Assembly (NCBI RefSeq): GCF_000376565.1
Contig: NZ_BARG01000014.1
Location: 1 to 64,000, forward strand
Length of the DNA: 64,000 nucleotides
Source: Streptomyces hokutonensis
GTDB taxonomy: Bacteria; Actinomycetota; Actinomycetes; Streptomycetales; Streptomycetaceae
Direction of reading: 5' to 3'
In this document: in pieces, positions 44,481 to 52,828 of the stretch
Layout: every line of letters starts with the position of its first letter
Position numbering within the stretch: position 1 is the stretch's first letter
Position numbers and translations under genes: made by a program
The notes under the pieces: model-generated
Told to the model about the DNA's origin: nothing
The model's database searches: none
The model's input: the letters and a program-made list of their open reading frames with translations, nothing else

Positions 44481-45046
44481 CGTGCCGCCTCCCGTCTGGC
44501 GTCCAGTTCGGCCTGCTTGCGGATGCGGTCCGCGAGGGGGTCCACGCGCCGCGCGGCCGTGTGCTCGTAGAGCGCTATCGCCAGCCAGGTGACGGGCAGT
44601 TGGACCAGTGCGAGCAGCAGTCCCGTGGGCACGCCCGCGACGACCGTGCTCGACATCAGCGGGGGCGCGAACGCGGACAGGGCCAGGAACAGGCAGAAGT
44701 ACCCGAGCGCGGTGAGCGACGCCACGCGCCGCTGCCGCCGGTACGCGCCGCGCAGCACGCGCAGATCCCGGTGGTTGCCGAGGGCGGGACGACGGGGCGG
44801 GCGCCGGCGTTCGGGCGGGGGCGGGGGCGGCTGCCAGGGGTAGGTGAGGCGGGGCGGGGTCGGGGCGTGCGGGGCACGCCGGTCGTACGGGGCGTACGGG
44901 TCGTACGGGTGCGGGGCGTGCGGACCATGCGGGGGATCGGGGTCGGGATCGTACGGGTACGGGCCGTGCGAGTCATGCGGGTTGTACGGGTCGTACGGGT
45001 CGTACGGAGCGGATGAATCATGCGGAGGGTACGGGTCGTAGGACAT
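44477..45046 (-). CDS. DUF485 membrane protein with Tyr-Pro-Asp repeats
   Basis: A 189-residue protein. The C-terminal half is a DUF485-like module with two helices (LTALGYFCLFLALSAFAPPLM and GLLLALVQLPVTWLAIALY) ending in a basic amphipathic tail, as in the small YjcH-type partners of ActP. The N-terminal about 95 residues are an added, disordered stretch of PYDPYDP, HGP and Pro-rich segments absent from classic DUF485 proteins. GCAAGGAG precedes the ATG. It is the first gene of the pair with the ActP-like symporter and overlaps it by four bases. The N-terminal extension could be a cytosolic interaction tail. Confidence 0.8.
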   Translation of the reverse strand: MSYDPYPPHDSSAPYDPYDPYNPHDSHGPYPYDPDPDPPHGPHAPHPYDPYAPYDRRAPHAPTPPRLTYPWQPPPPPPERRRPPRRPALGNHRDLRVLRGAYRRQRRVASLTALGYFCLFLALSAFAPPLMSSTVVAGVPTGLLLALVQLPVTWLAIALYEHTAARRVDPLADRIRKQAELDARREAAR

Positions 45047-45343
45047 CCCGTGCTCCTTGCGTGGCTCGGGTCCGTGGCGGCGGACCGCAGGGAGTTGGGC
45101 GGAGCGGGTCACGCATGTTACTCGCCGGTTGGGGGGTGTGGGTGCTTTTCGGTGAAGTGGGCGGTTGGTATGCGCTTGCGGTGTCAACGGGAGGCTGACC
45201 TTGGGTGTTGGGCGGGGGGACGCGGGTTTCCCGGCGGCCGGGCGCAAGTCGGCGGCACATCGTCGAACAGGGCCCCAAGAAGTCTCTGTTGAGCCATCAT
45301 GTACCCACTCGATGTGGTGTGCGGCAGGCAAGGGGGAGGCCAC

Positions 45344-46261
45344 ATGAGCGGGACGACGCTGTCTCCGGAGCGGGTGTTCATCTCGTACGCGCATGACGAC
45401 GACGAACACGTCGACCGGGTCCGGGAGTTCTGGCGGTTCCTGCGCGCGAACGGAATCGACGCCATGCTGGACCTGCCCGCGGGGGAGGTCCGTCAGGACT
45501 GGTCGCTGTGGATGATGCGCGGGATCCGCGACAGCAGGCGTGTGATCGTCGTCGCCTCGCCGCAGTACAGGCGGCGCGCGGACGGTGACGCCCTGGCGGG
45601 AGAGGGCGCCGGAGTGCAGTGGGAGGCGCGGCTGTTGCGCGATCTCGTGTGCCGCGATCCCGAAGCCGCCCTGGACCGGATCGTGCCGGTCGTCCTGCCC
45701 GGAGCCACCCGGGCCGACCTGCCGATGTGGCTGTGCGCGGGCAGCCACACCTATTACACCGTCGAGGAGTTCACCGAGACGGGAGCGAAAGCGCTGCTGC
45801 ACCTGCTGACCGGCCAACCGTACGAGACGGAACCGGCCCTGGGGCCGATGCCAGTACTGCCGCCCCGCGAACAGCCCACGGCAGAAGGCCGGTCGGGGCA
45901 GGCGGGGCAGCCGGCCACGGTCTCCCCGCCGCCCCAGGCCTTCCGGATGCCCGACCAGAAGTCCCTGGTCGACGCCCTGATGGGCTGTCCGGCCCTGCAC
46001 CAGCTCGCCCGCCGCCATGAACTCCTTTTCCTGATGGGCGAGTTCCTGGGACTCGGCCATGCCTTCCAGGTGCCGGAGGACAGCGACGCCCGGACCCATC
46101 TGCGCGCACTGGACAGCCGGATCAGGCGTACGACGCTGACGCCCGACACCGCGCTGAAGGCGATGTACTTCGCCCTGGAGGAGATCGCGCCGGACGACAT
46201 CGGCACCAGGCGGGTACGGGACCTGCTCGTCGCGTGCGGACTCGTGTTCGGGGAGGCGTGA
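45344..46261 (+). CDS. SEFIR (TIR-like) effector with C-terminal EAD domain
   Basis: A 305-residue cytosolic protein. Residues about 8-150 form a SEFIR domain: RVFISYAHDDDEHVDRVREFW, MLDLPAGEVRQDWSLWM, VIVVASPQYRRRAD, then GVQWEARLLRDLV and RIVPVVLPG. Glu94 in QWEAR corresponds to the catalytic Glu of TIR NADases. A Pro/Gln linker leads to residues about 205-305 (SLVDALMGCPALHQLARR, ADDIG-like PDDIGTRRVRDLL), which match the effector-associated domain in the next gene. Such domains recruit effectors to their sensors by self-association. The ATG at 45344 follows GGGGGAGG. It is the first gene of a four-gene operon; its TGA abuts the next GTG. Confidence 0.82.
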   Translation: MSGTTLSPERVFISYAHDDDEHVDRVREFWRFLRANGIDAMLDLPAGEVRQDWSLWMMRGIRDSRRVIVVASPQYRRRADGDALAGEGAGVQWEARLLRDLVCRDPEAALDRIVPVVLPGATRADLPMWLCAGSHTYYTVEEFTETGAKALLHLLTGQPYETEPALGPMPVLPPREQPTAEGRSGQAGQPATVSPPPQAFRMPDQKSLVDALMGCPALHQLARRHELLFLMGEFLGLGHAFQVPEDSDARTHLRALDSRIRRTTLTPDTALKAMYFALEEIAPDDIGTRRVRDLLVACGLVFGEA

Positions 46262-47887
46262 GTGTTCCGCCGTATCTACCGCAGATGGTCCAGGGACCGC
46301 AGCATGCCCGCGGCCCGGACGGAGGCCGTGGCGGAGACGGAGCGGGACGAGGACCGCGAGACGGACCGGGTGCTCGTCGAGGTCCTGGTCGGCATTCCGT
46401 GGCTGCAGCAACTCGCGGGCAGACAGGAACTGTTGAGGCAGACCGGGGTGCGGCTGGTGGGGATCACCGCCGAGTCGTCGACGCCCGTCACACATCTGAG
46501 TGCGATCGTCTCCGTGGCCCGGCGCGGAGACAAGCTGGAGTCGCTGGTGCTGGCGCTGCAAGCCATGGACGCGGACGACATCGGCACCCTGTGGTTCGCA
46601 CTCGCGGTCAGGGTGCTGACCGGCCCGTCCGGTTCGGTCGCCCCCGAGTTCATGCTGTCCCTGATCCGTGAACTCCAGTCCGAGTCAACCGGGTTCGGAC
46701 GCGAAGCGACACACCGCTACCTCGCCGAGCGCCGAAAGGACGGCCGCCCGGTGGACGCCGGCAACCTTCCGCAACTGCTCGACAAGCTCTACGACGCCCG
46801 GGTGCCGACCACCGGCTCCGGCGCACCGACCGGCCAACTCCGGCGCTTTCTCACCCTGTTGGCGCAGGAGCCGATGGGCCCCGGGCTCACCGGCCTGCTC
46901 GCCCCCGTGTGCGACCGGGTGGACGGACCGGACCCGGCGGACGACACCGAGCGTCAGGTCATCATCCAGATACGGGTCGAGGAGGAGGGCGCCCCCAGCG
47001 ACCTGCCGTACACCCGGCGCCACTACTCCCTTCGCGGCTACTACTACGAGCGCGTCGGGGATCAGCGGCCGGTGTTCCTGGGCACGGAAGCCCTGCCCGA
47101 GCAGTTCACCGGGGACGAACTGGAGCGGCGCGGAAGGGGGTTCCTCACTGCCTGGCAGGAACCGGCCGACGCGGCCCGGGGGTTGACCAAGCGGGTGGAG
47201 TTCCTGCTGCCGCACTCGCTGCTGGCGCACCCCGCGGAGGCATGGCCGGGCGGCCCGGCCGGAGTGCCGCTGAGCCTCACCTGCCAGGTGGTCGTACGGT
47301 CCCTGACCCGGTACAAGGACAGCATGATCCATGACGCGTGGCTGCGCCGCTGGAAGGCGCTGGACCGCGGCTGCACGCCCGGCGACGCGCTGGACCGCAT
47401 CGGCTGGATGGGCCCGGAGGTGCGGGGCGAGGACGCTCACGGCGACAACTCCGGAGCCAAGCCCTGGAGTTGTCCCGACAGCAGATATCCGTCCCTGCGG
47501 CTGACCGACCCCGCGGACGTCGCCGACTGGCTGCGGGCCCACGCCGACCTCTCCTGCCTGGGACTGGCCGTCCCGTACGACCACGACGACGGCCTGATGC
47601 GGGACGCCGTACGGGCCGCCCTGCTGGAGGACGGCATACCCGTCATGGTCTGGCGGCGTGACGACGGCGAACCCGGTCCGCTGCTGGATGTGCTGCGGGG
47701 CTGTCAACCGCCGCGCCTGCTGGCCGAGTTGCCCCACAGCGTGCACGAGGCGCGCAAGCTCGGGCGGAAGGATCCCGACGCCCTGCACAACCAGATCACC
47801 CTGCTGTGGGACGACCCGACGTGCGTCTTCAGCGGCCAGGACCAGCCGATGGCCGGCACCCGCGAGGCCGGCGAGGGAGCAGCATGA
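46262..47887 (+). CDS. VMAP protein with N-terminal EAD domain
   Basis: A 541-residue cytosolic protein. Residues about 35-120 form an effector-associated domain (LVEVLVGIPWLQQLAGRQELL, MDADDIGTLWFAL) very like the one in the SEFIR gene upstream. A helical middle region follows. From about residue 230 the rest matches the C-terminal domain of vWA-MoxR-associated proteins (VIIQIRVEEEG, LRGYYYERVGDQ, VEFLLPHSLLAHP, CLGLAVPYDHDDG, DDPTCVFSGQDQPMAG). VMAP proteins bridge the MoxR ATPase and vWA proteins in ternary conflict systems; that is comparative-genomics knowledge, with little biochemistry. GTG start directly after the SEFIR stop; the end overlaps the MoxR start by four bases. Confidence 0.82.
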   Translation: MFRRIYRRWSRDRSMPAARTEAVAETERDEDRETDRVLVEVLVGIPWLQQLAGRQELLRQTGVRLVGITAESSTPVTHLSAIVSVARRGDKLESLVLALQAMDADDIGTLWFALAVRVLTGPSGSVAPEFMLSLIRELQSESTGFGREATHRYLAERRKDGRPVDAGNLPQLLDKLYDARVPTTGSGAPTGQLRRFLTLLAQEPMGPGLTGLLAPVCDRVDGPDPADDTERQVIIQIRVEEEGAPSDLPYTRRHYSLRGYYYERVGDQRPVFLGTEALPEQFTGDELERRGRGFLTAWQEPADAARGLTKRVEFLLPHSLLAHPAEAWPGGPAGVPLSLTCQVVVRSLTRYKDSMIHDAWLRRWKALDRGCTPGDALDRIGWMGPEVRGEDAHGDNSGAKPWSCPDSRYPSLRLTDPADVADWLRAHADLSCLGLAVPYDHDDGLMRDAVRAALLEDGIPVMVWRRDDGEPGPLLDVLRGCQPPRLLAELPHSVHEARKLGRKDPDALHNQITLLWDDPTCVFSGQDQPMAGTREAGEGAA

Positions 47888-48918
47888 CGACCAAGCCGGA
47901 CTGGTGGGTCTACGAGGGGACCGGCACCCCGCACGACCGCATCGACCGCCTGCCCGAGGCGCCCCCGTGGCGGGCGTTCCGGCACGGCACCGGAACCCTC
48001 GACACCCCCGAGGCACCCGACGACGAGGCCGTTCAGCGTCATCTGGGCCGGGTCGGCCAGGGCGTCGCCTACCAGGCCGGCGACCGCGAGATCCACCTCG
48101 TCAACCTGGCCCTGCACCTGCGCCGCCCACTGCTGCTCACGGGCAAGCCCGGCACCGGCAAGTCCACGCTCGCCTACGCCGTGGCCCACGAACTGGGACT
48201 GGGGCCGGTACTGCGCTGGCCCATCACCAGCCGCTCCACCCTCAAGGAAGGCCTGTACGAGTACGACGCGGTCGGCCGCCTCTACGACGCCGGTCTGCGC
48301 AACGCCGGCGTGCTCGCGCGGCAGGGCGGGGAGTCGGCCGAACCGCCGGGGATCGGCGAGTACATGTGGCTGGGGCCGCTCGGCACGGCGCTGCTGCCGT
48401 GGCGCCGCCCGAGGGTCCTGCTCATCGACGAGATCGACAAGAGCGACATGGACTTCCCCAACGACCTGCTGAATGTCTTCGAGGAGGGCGAGTTCGTCAT
48501 CCGTGAACTGGCCCGGCTGGAGGGCGCGCAGACCGTGATGACCGCCGACCACGACAGCGTGGAGGTCACCGGGGGTGAAGTGGCCTGCGCCGAGTTCCCG
48601 TTCGTGGTGCTGACCAGCAACGAGGAGCGCGAGTTCCCGATGGCGTTCCTGCGCCGCTGCATCCGGCTGGAGATCGGGCCGGCCGACTCCGAGCGGCTGG
48701 CCGGCATGGTCGCCGCCCATCTCGGGCCGCCGAACGGATCCGCCGACGCCCGGGGCGCGCTCATCGCCCAGTTCCTCGCCAAACAGCGGGAGTCGGGCGC
48801 CCTGGCCAACGATCAGCTGCTCAACGCGCTGCTCATGGCGGAACGCGGAGTCTGGGGCGACCAGACGGCGCACACCCTGCTCGACGAGCATCTCCTGCGG
48901 CCACTGGACCGGGGCTGA
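47884..48918 (+). CDS. MoxR-type AAA+ ATPase
   Basis: A 344-residue AAA+ ATPase. Walker A is TGKPGTGKSTLAYAV near residues 86-98; Walker B is VLLIDEIDKSDMDFPNDLL near 178-190; sensor 1 is FPFVVLTSNEERE, and an arginine finger is likely in LRRCIRLE. This is the MoxR/RavA layout, with the helix-2 insert TSRSTLKEGLYEYDAVGRL. MoxR ATPases remodel partners with vWA domains, and the next gene encodes such a partner. The catalytic residues are intact, so ATP hydrolysis should power the complex. Its ATG overlaps the VMAP stop (ATGA), and its stop is seven bases before the vWA gene, so all four genes form one operon. Confidence 0.9.
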   Translation: MTTKPDWWVYEGTGTPHDRIDRLPEAPPWRAFRHGTGTLDTPEAPDDEAVQRHLGRVGQGVAYQAGDREIHLVNLALHLRRPLLLTGKPGTGKSTLAYAVAHELGLGPVLRWPITSRSTLKEGLYEYDAVGRLYDAGLRNAGVLARQGGESAEPPGIGEYMWLGPLGTALLPWRRPRVLLIDEIDKSDMDFPNDLLNVFEEGEFVIRELARLEGAQTVMTADHDSVEVTGGEVACAEFPFVVLTSNEEREFPMAFLRRCIRLEIGPADSERLAGMVAAHLGPPNGSADARGALIAQFLAKQRESGALANDQLLNALLMAERGVWGDQTAHTLLDEHLLRPLDRG

Positions 48919-48925
48919 ACCGGTC

Positions 48926-51900
48926 GTGCCGGGGGGCTCGTTCTGGGGTGGGGCAGGGCAGTTCGGGTCGCGTAGCGCGTTCGGGTCGGGGGCGGTCGGG
49001 CAGTTCGCGTCGGGGATCGCACCGGTCGCACCCGGGACCGAGGACGGACGCGACGAGGACGCGCGTGACGCCGTCCTGCGCGCGGAGCTCGCCCGGCTGC
49101 TGGACGTCGGGGACGGGGGACCCGACGCGGACGACGCGCTCGACGTGCTGTGGATCGCCCGGCTCGGCGGGCTCGACCCCGTGGACCCGCTGCTCCTGGC
49201 CAACGACCGCACCGGCACGGCCAGTTCGGCCCAGGACCGGACGCCCGCTCCCCGGCCCGAGCACCCCGCCCCGGACGCCGGCCCCGAACCCCCGCAGGCC
49301 GGCCTCCACCTCCCCGCCGGCGCCGACACAGCCACCCCGCCCCGCTCCGGCGGCGCGCACGCCATGCGGGTCGCCCGGCCGAGAGCGCTGCCCGACACCC
49401 TCGCCCTGACCCGGGCGCTGCGTCCGCTGCGCCAGACGGTCCCCTCCGCCCGCTTCCGCACCCTGGACGTGACGGCCACGGCGGCGGCCTCCGCGGACAC
49501 CGGCCTGCTCCTGCCCGTCGTGCGCCCGGCGCGTGAACTCCGCTTCTCCGTCGACCTGTTGATCGACACCGGTACCACCATGTCCGTCTGGCACGGGCTG
49601 GCCGACGAGCTGCGCACCCTGGCCGCCCGGCACGGAGCCTTCGCCGACGTACGCGCGTGGGCCCTGCACACCGAAGGCCCGGAGCCGGCACTCGCGCCGT
49701 TCCGGCGGGGCGCGCGGGCCGCGGCGCCCACCCGCCGCTGGCGACAGGCGCTCGCGGACCCCACCGGCCGCCGCGCCGTCCTCGTCCTGACCGACGGCGT
49801 GGGCGAGTCCTGGTACGGCGACGAACTCCCCGCCGCCCTCGCCGACTGGTCCCGGACCCGCCCCGTCGCCGCGCTCCAGGTGCTGCCCAGCCGGCTGTGG
49901 CACCGTACGGCGCTGCGCGCGTCCCTCGTCCGCGCCCGCCGTACACCCGCCGCCGACGGCCGGATCGAGGTGCGGTCCTCCGGTCCGCTGCCCGGCATCG
50001 ACCGCAGTCCCGCGGGCGCCGCCGACCGGGCCCTGATCCACTGGCTGCCGGTCCTGGAGGTCTCCGGCGACTGGCTCACACCCTGGGCCCGGCTCGTCTC
50101 GGGCGCCACCAACGACTGGACACCGCTGCAGGCCGCCCCGCTCACCGTCGTCGACCGGCCCGTGCGGGCCGCCCGGGCCGCCGAACCGGCGGATCCCGCG
50201 GGCTGGATCGAGCGGTTCGAAGAGGGCTACTCGCCGGACGCCTTCCGCCTGTTGCGGCTGCTGGCCGCGGCACCGCTGAGCCTCCCGGTCATGCGACTGG
50301 TGCAGCGCACGATGCTGCCCGCCTCCACCCCCATGCACCTCGCCGAGATCTTCCTCTCCGGCCTCCTCGTCCGGCGTACTCCACCCGTACCCGGGGAGGA
50401 CCCGGAGAGCGTCCTCTACGACTTCCGCGACGGGGTCCGTGACGCGCTGCTGGACCGGCTGACCCGTACCGAGTCGCTGCGTGTCCTGCGTCAGGTGATG
50501 GACGAGGTGAGCGAGCGGGTGGCGGCCACGCTGGCCGGGGTGAGCGACTTCGCGGCGTGGGTGGCCGCACTCGGCGGCCGAGAGGGCCTCTCCGGTCTCC
50601 AACTCCCCGAGGAGAGCCGCGCGTTCGCCGAGGTGACGGTCGCGGTCATCAGGGGTGTCGGCGGGGACTACGCGGAGGTCGCCGGCCGGCTCACCCGGGA
50701 CTGGGCGGCGGCGCGGGCACCGGAGACGCCGGCCGAGCCTCGCGAGCCGGAGCAGCAGCCCGGCGCGGCGGCGCGGGGGCGCATGTCCCTGCCGTCCCTG
50801 CTGCGACGGCGCGGTCGCGGGCGCGGCGCGGAGCCGGACGCGGACATCGCCGACAGACGGGAGCCTGACCACCGCGGCGGTGCCGGCAGCGCCCAAGTGC
50901 CGCACGGGATACCGCCGTTGCCGTCCGGATACGTGCGTCGCGCGGAGGCCGGTGACGTCATGGCCGCGCTCGATATGAGCCGCTTCACCGAACATTCGAC
51001 CTGCGTCATCGAGGGTCCCCGGGGCGTGGGCAAGACAGCACTGGCGATCGACTGTGCGCGCAGGGCCGCCGATGGCTCCACGATGGTCCGCTGGATCGAC
51101 GCACACCGCAGGGAGACCCTCCTGGCGGGCCTGGTCCGTCTCGTGCAGGACCTCGGCCTCCCCGTCGAGGCGGAGAACGGCTTCCCCGCGCTCCACCTGC
51201 GCGAGCTCGGCGCCTATCTGCGTAGCCGCCCCGGCTGGCTGCTGGTCTACGACGGCGTCACCGAGGACACCTTCACACCGTCCCCCGGCGAGCCGCCGAC
51301 ACCGGCTGCGCTGTGCCTGCCGCCGATGGGCTACGGCCGCCTGCTGATGACCCACGCGGAGGGAGTACGCCTGCCCTTCACGCGGCGGACAAGGGTGACC
51401 CTGGCCGACTTCACCCTCACCGAGGCGGTGTCCTACCTGCAGACGGCTCTCGGCGACCGGCGCGGCGAACTGTGGTTACGGCGCACGGAGTTGGCCGATC
51501 TCGTCCAGGTCACCGGGGCCAACCCGCTCGCGCTGTCCCGCGTCGTCTCGTCCCTCACGAGGAGCCGGGTGCCGGTCGCCCGCCATGTCCAGGAGGAACT
51601 GGCGAGTCGCCCGGCCGTCGACCGGAGCCTGCGCTCCCTCGTCTGGATCACCGAGGGCGAGGACTTCGTCGGCACGGGGATCGCCGTACGCCCCGATGTC
51701 GTACTGACCACCCAACTCGGTGCATCCCACGGGGAGTTGGAGGTCCATCAACTGGGCCGCGGGAGCGTGCGCGTGGCCCACACGACCGAGCCGAAGGGCG
51801 TTCCGGGGGTGACCGTGGCACAGCTCCGGGACAGTGCCCTCCAAGCGGTTCGCGCGGCTCCCGCCGACCGGGGGGCGGTCGCCGCGGCCTGGTACGTGCG

Positions 51901-52723
51901 GCCGGTGCCGGGCGCGAGCATGCCCACGGTCCGGCTGAGCCCGGCCGAGTCCGAGGAGCACCTGCTGCCGCCGGGCGCGGCCGTGCTCGATGCGCAGGGC
52001 AGGCTGTGCGCGATGGTCGTGCGGACGCAGAAGGGCACGGCGCGGGTCCACGTCCCGAGGCTGCTGATCGAGAACACGCTGACACTGGCCGTCGGACGCG
52101 TCGGCCAGGTCCGTGAGCGGGCACGGGAGATCGAGCTTCCGGAGACGGCATCGCGAGAGCCGCTGTTCTTCTTGAGCTACGCCCGTCCGGAATCCGACGC
52201 GGGGGAGCCGGCCGGTAGTCCTGAGGTTCGTTTCTTCAACGAACTGTGTGCATACGTCCGGGAGTTGACGCGCCACCGGGGCGAGGACGTCGGATTCATC
52301 GACCGCGACATCACCATGGGTGAGGACTGGCGGGAGCAGGTGAACGAGGCGATGGTCCGTGCCAAGGTCTTCGTACCGCTCTACTCGCCCCAATACTTCG
52401 CGAGCGCCTTCGCCGGCAGTGGGTGGGACATCTTCTGGGCGCGGCGGAGATCCGACGACGGCCCCAGCAGCGGCATGCCGGCGGTAGTGCCCGTGCTGTG
52501 GACGCCCACCTCGCGTGACCAACGGCCGCTGAGCGCTATGTTGGCCGAGTTCCCGTACGAGGAACTTGTCAGCGGGTACGCCGAACACGGCCTCCGGGGC
52601 CTCATGGAATCGGGCCCCGAGGACGCGTACCGCCGCGCCGTCCGCCGCATCGCGCACCAGATCGTGGCCGCGACCCGGGACTCCCCAGGTGGCGACCGTG
52701 ATCCGCACGGCCGAGCGAAGTGA
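48926..52723 (+). CDS. vWA / STAND NTPase / degenerate trypsin-like / TIR multidomain sensor
   Basis: A 1265-residue cytosolic protein. Residues about 200-350 form a SAV_2336-like vWA domain (FSVDLLIDTGTTMSVW, VLVLTDGVGESW); the metal-site motif reads D-T-G-T-T instead of DxSxS. Residues about 670-890 hold a P-loop STAND-type NTPase (VIEGPRGVGKTALAIDCAR, WLLVYDGVTED). Residues about 900-1065 resemble a trypsin fold (VWITEGEDFVGTGIAVRPDVVLTT, PPGAAVLDAQGRLCAMVV) with His and Ser missing. Residues about 1078-1240 form a TIR domain (PLFFLSYARPE, IDRDITMGEDWREQV) that has Gly1166 where the catalytic Glu is expected. Leu851 is a TTA codon (51476-51478). The GTG start has a weak ribosome site but follows MoxR by seven bases. 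Confidence 0.85.
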   Translation: MPGGSFWGGAGQFGSRSAFGSGAVGQFASGIAPVAPGTEDGRDEDARDAVLRAELARLLDVGDGGPDADDALDVLWIARLGGLDPVDPLLLANDRTGTASSAQDRTPAPRPEHPAPDAGPEPPQAGLHLPAGADTATPPRSGGAHAMRVARPRALPDTLALTRALRPLRQTVPSARFRTLDVTATAAASADTGLLLPVVRPARELRFSVDLLIDTGTTMSVWHGLADELRTLAARHGAFADVRAWALHTEGPEPALAPFRRGARAAAPTRRWRQALADPTGRRAVLVLTDGVGESWYGDELPAALADWSRTRPVAALQVLPSRLWHRTALRASLVRARRTPAADGRIEVRSSGPLPGIDRSPAGAADRALIHWLPVLEVSGDWLTPWARLVSGATNDWTPLQAAPLTVVDRPVRAARAAEPADPAGWIERFEEGYSPDAFRLLRLLAAAPLSLPVMRLVQRTMLPASTPMHLAEIFLSGLLVRRTPPVPGEDPESVLYDFRDGVRDALLDRLTRTESLRVLRQVMDEVSERVAATLAGVSDFAAWVAALGGREGLSGLQLPEESRAFAEVTVAVIRGVGGDYAEVAGRLTRDWAAARAPETPAEPREPEQQPGAAARGRMSLPSLLRRRGRGRGAEPDADIADRREPDHRGGAGSAQVPHGIPPLPSGYVRRAEAGDVMAALDMSRFTEHSTCVIEGPRGVGKTALAIDCARRAADGSTMVRWIDAHRRETLLAGLVRLVQDLGLPVEAENGFPALHLRELGAYLRSRPGWLLVYDGVTEDTFTPSPGEPPTPAALCLPPMGYGRLLMTHAEGVRLPFTRRTRVTLADFTLTEAVSYLQTALGDRRGELWLRRTELADLVQVTGANPLALSRVVSSLTRSRVPVARHVQEELASRPAVDRSLRSLVWITEGEDFVGTGIAVRPDVVLTTQLGASHGELEVHQLGRGSVRVAHTTEPKGVPGVTVAQLRDSALQAVRAAPADRGAVAAAWYVRPVPGASMPTVRLSPAESEEHLLPPGAAVLDAQGRLCAMVVRTQKGTARVHVPRLLIENTLTLAVGRVGQVRERAREIELPETASREPLFFLSYARPESDAGEPAGSPEVRFFNELCAYVRELTRHRGEDVGFIDRDITMGEDWREQVNEAMVRAKVFVPLYSPQYFASAFAGSGWDIFWARRRSDDGPSSGMPAVVPVLWTPTSRDQRPLSAMLAEFPYEELVSGYAEHGLRGLMESGPEDAYRRAVRRIAHQIVAATRDSPGGDRDPHGRAK

Positions 52724-52828
52724 TCACCCGATCGTGAGTTCCTCCTCATCCGTGCCCGAACTGTCGCGATCCTGACAGGAGGGGCGGACAACCGGCGCCA
52801 CCCGGACGGACTGCGGGCGGGGAGCGGT

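Noticed and set aside
45299..45343. An earlier ATG for the SEFIR gene at 45299
   Set aside because: The ribosome site GGGGGAGG lies just before the ATG at 45344, and the SEFIR domain starts a few residues after it; the upstream residues look non-coding.
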